Origin: Benincasa hispida | Lineage: Eukaryota; Streptophyta; Magnoliopsida; Cucurbitales; Cucurbitaceae | Reading direction: 5' to 3' | DNA length: 64,000 bases | NCBI RefSeq assembly: GCF_009727055.1 | Contig: NC_052356.1 | Span: 6,894,002 to 6,958,001 of the forward strand | Part shown: positions 58,711-64,000 of the stretch, piece by piece | How positions within the stretch are numbered: the first letter of the stretch is position 1 | Layout: each line of letters begins with the position of its first letter | The notes under the pieces: model-generated | Told to the model about the DNA's origin: nothing | What the model saw: only the letters and a program-made list of their open reading frames with translations | Database searches by the model: none | Translations under genes and position numbers: made by a program

Positions 58711-59465
58711 TACGACCACGCAATAGTCTCCGGCGTTGGCAAGTTCAACGGAATCTCATCTCCGGTGTGCAATAATAATAATAATAACAACAACAACAAT
58801 TCTTATTATTAATAATGAAATAGTGAAAATGTTACCATTACTAGTAATGTTTAAAGTATAGAAATAAATCCAACATGAGCCAATGCGATTGAATAATAGA
58901 AACTCTTTGCTAGGCAATAAAACAAGTGAAGTGCACGTGTATGTAATTAACATTAAGGTAGGGTCTATTTGATGACAAAAAGTAAATGAATAATATGTTA
59001 TTGTACTAGACTTGTATAAAAAAGTTGTTTCATTTTTTTAATGTTATTTTCTTGAGAAATTTTATTTATTTTGGTTACTTTTATTTTCACCTAATTGATA
59101 TCCTACACGCATTAAATTGCATTTTAATTTAAATTTTGTGACAATAAATTTCAAAATATATTATAAACTAAGGACCAGTGTGATCCTTTTATCAAAACAG
59201 CTGAAATTGGTTCTTTGAAACTAATCATAGCTAGCTTGTGATAGAATGTTGAAAATTATTTCGGAAGAAGTGTATGGACTTGCTACTTAATTCAAAAACA
59301 AATTTATAAGTTAAACTTTGAGTATTTATATATAAATATAGTCTTAAAAAAACAAAAATACAACTTTTTGACTATAAAATGAAAAGTGTCGAAAACACAA
59401 CTAAGCGTAACATAGAGTTGTTACTTGACCCCATAGTTATTTTATTATAAAAACCACTTTCATTT
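58711..59465 (-). repeat. segmental duplication, intact copy: EC1 3' flank
   Basis: Counterpart of 50041-50971 (see there). It contains (AAT)n(AAC)n at 58769-58798 where the other copy has a long trinucleotide tract. Confidence 0.85.
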
Positions 59466-59888
59466 TCATGGAGCGAAGATTTTAGGCTCATTCTTTTGCT
59501 TGATAGAAGGTGCCATTGCCAACTGAAGAGATGACATTGTTGAAATATCAGTATCAATCGTGGTATCACAATAGGCTTCAAGTACATCACCTTCTTCAGT
59601 TGTGTATCCTAAAGAACCAAGCAAAGTAGGCCAACACTCATGTTGAATGATTTTGATGGCTTGACAACAATTGGAACCTAAATACGTTTCACCATTGAGA
59701 AAAAATGTGATAACTTCACCAGTACATGCTTGGAGGTCATATAAAGATCCCCAACAGTCCGATATCTCACCATTAACCATTAGTTCTGATGTTAAACTTG
59801 TTTTAGGGTTTGGCCTTGATTCAACCATAACTTTGAACGTAAGAGCTAAAAAGGACATAGCGAGGAAGAGTTTGAAGATGCTAGCCAT
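59466..59888 (-). CDS. egg cell-secreted protein EC1-like (prolamin-like domain)
   Basis: Single-exon gene of 140 residues. EC1 proteins are small, cysteine-rich and stored in egg-cell vesicles; in Arabidopsis they are secreted when sperm arrive and activate the sperm fusion machinery. Seen here: a hydrophobic signal peptide (MASIFKLFLAMSFLALTFKV, cleavage probably near residue 24), a variable linker, then the family domain. It has CW...L..C (residues about 47-57), EVITFFLNGETYLG, the CC pair followed by QAI.II, then ECW, LLGSLGYTTEEGDVLEAYC, for six cysteines in the expected spacing. The C-terminal tail is less conserved. Start ATG 59888 directly precedes the signal peptide; an upstream in-frame extension to 60014 starts from a non-ATG codon and crosses the TATA box. 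Length is typical of EC1 (about 130-160). A truncated tandem duplicate is at 50972-51173. Confidence 0.93.
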   Translation of the reverse strand: MASIFKLFLAMSFLALTFKVMVESRPNPKTSLTSELMVNGEISDCWGSLYDLQACTGEVITFFLNGETYLGSNCCQAIKIIQHECWPTLLGSLGYTTEEGDVLEAYCDTTIDTDISTMSSLQLAMAPSIKQKNEPKIFAP

Positions 59889-59990
59889 TGTAGGAGAGAA
59901 AAATTGGATCAATGGATTATGGATGATGTGAAAGATGAAATTTGTAATGAAGTTGGATTTGTTTGATGTGAATGGATCATAAAAAGTAGT

Positions 59991-60000
59991 GTTTATATAG
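59991..60000 (-). promoter_or_regulatory. TATA box of the EC1-like gene
   Basis: CTATATAAAC on the minus strand, about 105 bp upstream of the ATG, conserved in the orphan promoter block at 57836-57846. Confidence 0.7.
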
Positions 60001-60440
60001 AGAAGAGGTAGCATGTAATACTTAGGAAAATGAAAGAAGATGATTAATTTTATGACGGGGAATTAATAAGAATATTGTAACGTAAAATGAGTAATATTGG
60101 TTTTGGTTAACTATTTATCTAATAATTAATTATCACTAGCATTAATTAAACCGTTTTATAATGCCTTTTTATTTTTTAGGCTCTCCACCTCCCAACCTCT
60201 TCAATAATAAATACGGTTCTTTTAATATTCTTTCGCCCTGTTTTTCGTTTCACAATTCTCCCTTTTCAACTTCCCATAATTACCTTAAAAAAAAAAAAAA
60301 AAAAGGAGAATTGGATGACTGAAAATATGAATTTTTATTTATGTTTCTTGAGCTCAATTTTAGAAAATTGAGCCTAATCTTTAGGAAATGTAAATTACTA
60401 ATGTCTTTATTTACTAGTTGGAGTTTAATTTTTTTAATAA
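60001..60440 (-). promoter_or_regulatory. upstream region of the EC1-like gene
   Basis: 60001-60200 is conserved with 57850-58060 (for example CGTTTTATAAT and GGCTCTCCAC on the plus strand). 60350-60440 is conserved with 51455-51540. The two anchors mark this as the full upstream region of the duplication unit. Confidence 0.5.
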
Positions 60441-63400
60441 CATAGGATGATTAAATCTCTAACTTTATTGGAGGTAATACATATGAACAATTATCATTAA
60501 GATAACTTATTCTATGATTATTAGTTGAGTTAATTATATGTTCACGTGATACCTTTCTATTAGAGCTAGATATACCTATAGGTCGAGACTCAATTTCGCT
60601 GATTGGATGATGACAAGCCATGAGCAGGGGTAAAATATCAAGAATAAGTTTACTATATCGAGAAGTTAGAAGAAGTTTTAATGGGATGAGTTAATTGTCT
60701 ACACATAGCGTAGAGGAAAAGCTCACTGTAAGAAATAATGGATATGATAGTCAGAGAAGAAAACTATAATAGACCTTCTATAGTCTTTTTCAAACATCTT
60801 GACACCCCATATTATTAAGAGTCTAAAACTTTTTGTAGCGTTTTTGTAAGACTATATTGGATGCTATGATAATATATGATGATATAGTTTGTATACATGG
60901 TTACAAAAATATTTTATTGCATTTTTAAAAAGGTTATAATACGTTTATATAGCTAAGATAATGTGCTATTACTTTATAGCTTTAATACTATGTTATAAGA
61001 AGATTGTTTGGTCTTTTCTAATTTCTATATTATTGTAATTGATTTTTTATAGCTTTTTTTTTTCTGTATATAAATTTATTATAACTTTTACTCATGGCTA
61101 TAAAAGTTGACCTTTTTATCAACGATATCTTTTTTTTTTCCCATATAATTTACTTTTGGTGCTAGAAATAAATTTATTTTAGGATTTGAATATCATGTAA
61201 AATAATTAGGTTTTGATAAAGTTTATTCAAGTACTCGTTGGTAGCTAAATCCACAAACATGAAATACTTCTATAATACATTAAATCATAATTGAAATTTC
61301 ATAATTTGTTTGCACTTTTCAAAATAAAACATTCAATAATTCCATAGAATAAAAAGGTTATACAAATGGTACAAGATAAAATATTCACTAAACATTACTA
61401 CAAAAATTATATTATTTGACTTTTTTTCGCAGCCAAGTATCAATGTTAATTGACGTTTTTAAAAAATGTCAAGTAATCCAGTATCAAGAATAAGAGAAAT
61501 TCTTTGATTGGCTAAAAGTATCAAACTGTAATTTACTTGATATTTTATAACTGAGTATATGACATATGTTGACTTATTTTAATGTCAAGTATCTAAATTC
61601 TTGACATTTATTATGGATCAGGGTTTTCATAACTTGTCAATTGTAATTTCTTCTTCACACCAAAAAACTGACAACTTAATGAATACTTTAAACGTTTTGC
61701 TTGTCATGTTCGTATGTGTTTTTTTTTTTTTTTAGAAAATGTATTATTAAAAATTACCTATAATTGATCCTATTTTGAGATCCAATAATGATATAATTTA
61801 ATTGAAGAGGACAATTATTTATTAATCAAATAAACAAACAATACATATATATGAACAATCTAAGCATCAATCAACCCAAAATTTCCACCAACCTAGGAAA
61901 GTTCATATATCTTGAACATATATATTGTCATATAACAACCTCGTGTTAACAAAGTTCATAACAAAGTTGAAATGAACAATTTCTAAATTAGAAGAATATG
62001 AATCTCATATGAACAATTTCAAGAGTATAACTAACTATCAACCATATGAACACACTTCCATACAATCAACCCTCCTATTGAACAATTCCAAAAATTATAA
62101 CTATCAATCCCAAATGAAATAGTCATAGTCAAATCTTGCTCACTATGCTCCCCCTACACAAAAATAATAGAGCTCACCTTGAACTTGTTACTTTTAGCAC
62201 CTACATGTATTGATATAACATACCAAACAACACAACATATAGATTGAAATAATTTAAAAATTACTAAAATTAAGCACCACAACCTACAAAGTCTTAAAAA
62301 CTTAAGGAAAAAACAAATGATAACATGATTCATAAACCTAACATGAAATACAAATAAAAAATCACATTTGAGCTTGAAACTAAATCATTCTTTTGAAATC
62401 AAACATTTATGGCTACAAGTTGACCCATATATTCGTAAATGTAAAGTTCAACTCAAACTAAAACTATCAAAGATATTGAATATGATATGATTTGGGAGTT
62501 TCATGCTAAAAGTGCGGTTAATCAAGCTACAAACTAAAAAAATAACTATATATAAAAAAAAACAATAGTAAAATGGAATGAATTAAGTACCTCCAATGAG
62601 ATGTCAGAGTTCTTGGATGCCTTCTTTTGAAAAGATATGACAATGGAGTTGGGTCTTATAACAAAAGATACACATCATATAACTCTTTAGAGCTTTCACA
62701 CATAATGTAAATATATCAACTCATAATTCTAAATCAAAATTGAAAGAAAGTTTAGGTAAGTTTTACCTCACAACAACCTTAACACTTAATTTTGAAGACC
62801 ATGAATCAAGTTAAAATGAGAATTTTCAATAACCATAAATGAATGAAATGTTAATTAATATGCAATATGTCATCAATCATTCACCTAAAAGTGAAAATAA
62901 ATGCAAAGTGACAAATCAGATCATGATTTGGAACCTCATAAGCAATTATGCAGTATAATAGAACAATAAAACAGAGAACAAGACTGTCAATTCTCTTGCA
63001 TGAAAGCTAAATTTGGCTACTACATAACAATGTTGATCGAACTAAATTTAGTCAATTGGAGAATTACCTCCTTTATATGAATAAAAACCACTCATCCCTA
63101 CCATAATTGAAAATCTCTAAAATTTAGCTCCAAAAACTTAGACAGGTAAAATTCTAGTTTAGTTTAGAAGTTATAAAAAAAATATACAATGCATGTCAAT
63201 AATAATCATACCTAGATGAGATCTTCTATCAGAAGGTCTAAACACTGGTCTATCCTTTCCTAAAACTAACAATCCCTTTTCAGTATTATTCTCTGGTTCT
63301 AATAATAGTGTTGTCCAGTCTATGTTAATAACTTCATCTCCTCGCGTCTAACCATCAAAACAAACCTAATCAAATGGTTACTAAACGCAAGAAAAAGAGG

Positions 63401-63742
63401 AGAAGTAGAAACATTACATAAAGATTTCAGATATATTGGAAATGAGTTCAAACATAGTAATATAAACGCTTCAGATACAATTGAATTACCTTCATTAGAA
63501 AGAAAAATTTTCAAACTTCCAGTCGCCTCCCTCCTTGCAAAAAAGAAGCTAGCAAGAATTGATCTGAAAAAAAAAAAAAGACAAACCCACAACAAAATTA
63601 GCCATAACAACATGTTATAATTAGAATATTAGTTTAATATAAAAATATACTTCAAAACACTTGTAAACAAAACCGAAGGAAGACATAAGAAATAGAAAAA
63701 CAGATAAAGAAAATAAAATACTGACTAATGGAAGATGGGATT
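60441..63742. other. AT-rich intergenic DNA with CACTA-like sub-terminal repeats
   Basis: No credible gene. Near 60722 CACTGTAAGAAATAATGG and near 61402 TTACTACAAAAATTATA resemble CACTA termini. About 61430-61640 carries repeated TGTCAAGTA and its inverse. The rest (61740-63740) is AT-rich with poly(T)/poly(A) runs at 61718 and 63566; the frame 63320-63613 is not convincing. Confidence 0.4.
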
Positions 63743-63994
63743 TTATTTCTCCTGGAGCAAAGCCTCAAACTCAGTTTGGTTCAAATTCTTGTTGATTTCG
63801 ATGTTGAAAAACATCTCCATCTCATCAAAATCAGTCATGTAGAAACTCAAAGTTGGAAGCGTCTCCTTAATCGCAACCTTGCTAGCGTTCTCCGACGGCT
63901 TATGAGGTGATTGAGAGGAAGTTGCAGAAGGAGCCGTCGAAGTTTCTGGTGAGGTTTCGGGGTTTTGGGACGCCTCCTCCAATTTCTCATCTCT
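63743..63994 (-). CDS. possible 3'-terminal exon of an unrecognised gene (partial)
   Basis: Open frame of about 80 codons ending at TAA 63743-63745. It has no in-frame ATG; an in-frame stop lies at 63995-63997, so if real it is an exon with an acceptor near the window edge. The reading is an S/T/P-rich stretch ([20 protein letters not shown]), then an acidic segment with DFDEMEMFF and a terminal [13 protein letters not shown]. The composition contrasts with the surrounding AT-rich DNA and looks coding, but I do not recognise the family. It could also be chance. Confidence 0.35.
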   Translation of the reverse strand, partial: RDEKLEEASQNPETSPETSTAPSATSSQSPHKPSENASKVAIKETLPTLSFYMTDFDEMEMFFNIEINKNLNQTEFEALLQEK

Positions 63995-64000
63995 TTAATA

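Noticed and set aside
59889..60014. N-terminal extension of the EC1-like protein to 60014
   Set aside because: It starts at a non-ATG codon and runs through the TATA box; the ATG at 59888 begins a standard signal peptide.

Overview
This is a nuclear plant sequence: AT-rich, intron-containing genes, full-length and fragmentary Ty1/copia and Ty3/gypsy LTR retrotransposons with initiator-Met tRNA primer sites, CACTA-type ends, foldback/MULE-like elements, a miniature LTR element, tRNA-derived SINE heads and long microsatellites. The repeat repertoire looks like a eudicot, probably Cucurbitaceae; that family assignment is inference from repeat style and was not tested. Two N runs (14192-14208 and 50566) show it is an assembly scaffold.

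Layout. 1-5.6 kb is retrotransposon debris: the 3' end of a copia element with a 2.0-kb LTR, a gypsy-like 3' end with LTR, and a piece of a third LTR. 6.0-13.4 kb is the genic island: KIN17 (plus strand, intronless) and a two-domain glycosyltransferase (minus strand, three coding exons), with a 273-bp TRIM element between them carrying an intact target-site duplication. 13.6-28.2 kb is AT-rich intergenic DNA with no convincing gene. It holds SINE heads, microsatellites, at least four copies of a TATCA/TGATA-rich dispersed repeat and three foldback elements, two of them with visible target-site duplications.

28.2-50.0 kb is a nested copia cluster. A minus-strand LTR abuts a decayed plus-strand element (30.4-33.7 kb), which is fused to a second plus-strand element (33.7-50.0 kb). 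The gag of that second element is split by a complete minus-strand copia (36881-44753) flanked by the 5-bp duplication TTGGC. The inner element keeps gag, protease and integrase sequence but has lost most of reverse transcriptase and all of RNase H.

50.0-60.4 kb is a broken tandem duplication of an egg-cell-secreted EC1-like gene. The intact copy is at 59466-59888 (minus). The other copy retains only the C-terminal third (50972-51173) and a detached promoter-like block (about 57.8-58.1 kb). About 6.6 kb of CACTA-like and LTR sequence, including roughly 250-bp tandem repeats, lies between the two pieces. 60.4-64 kb is AT-rich, with CACTA-like sequence and a possible exon running off the right edge.

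The host genes are not functionally linked: KIN17 acts in nucleic-acid metabolism, the glycosyltransferase is probably secretory-pathway, and EC1 acts in fertilisation. I found no clearly new biological system. The most unusual signals are clusters of short, different palindromes in the terminal and leader regions of separate retrotransposon families, the fully readable nested insertion, and the dismantled EC1 duplicate.
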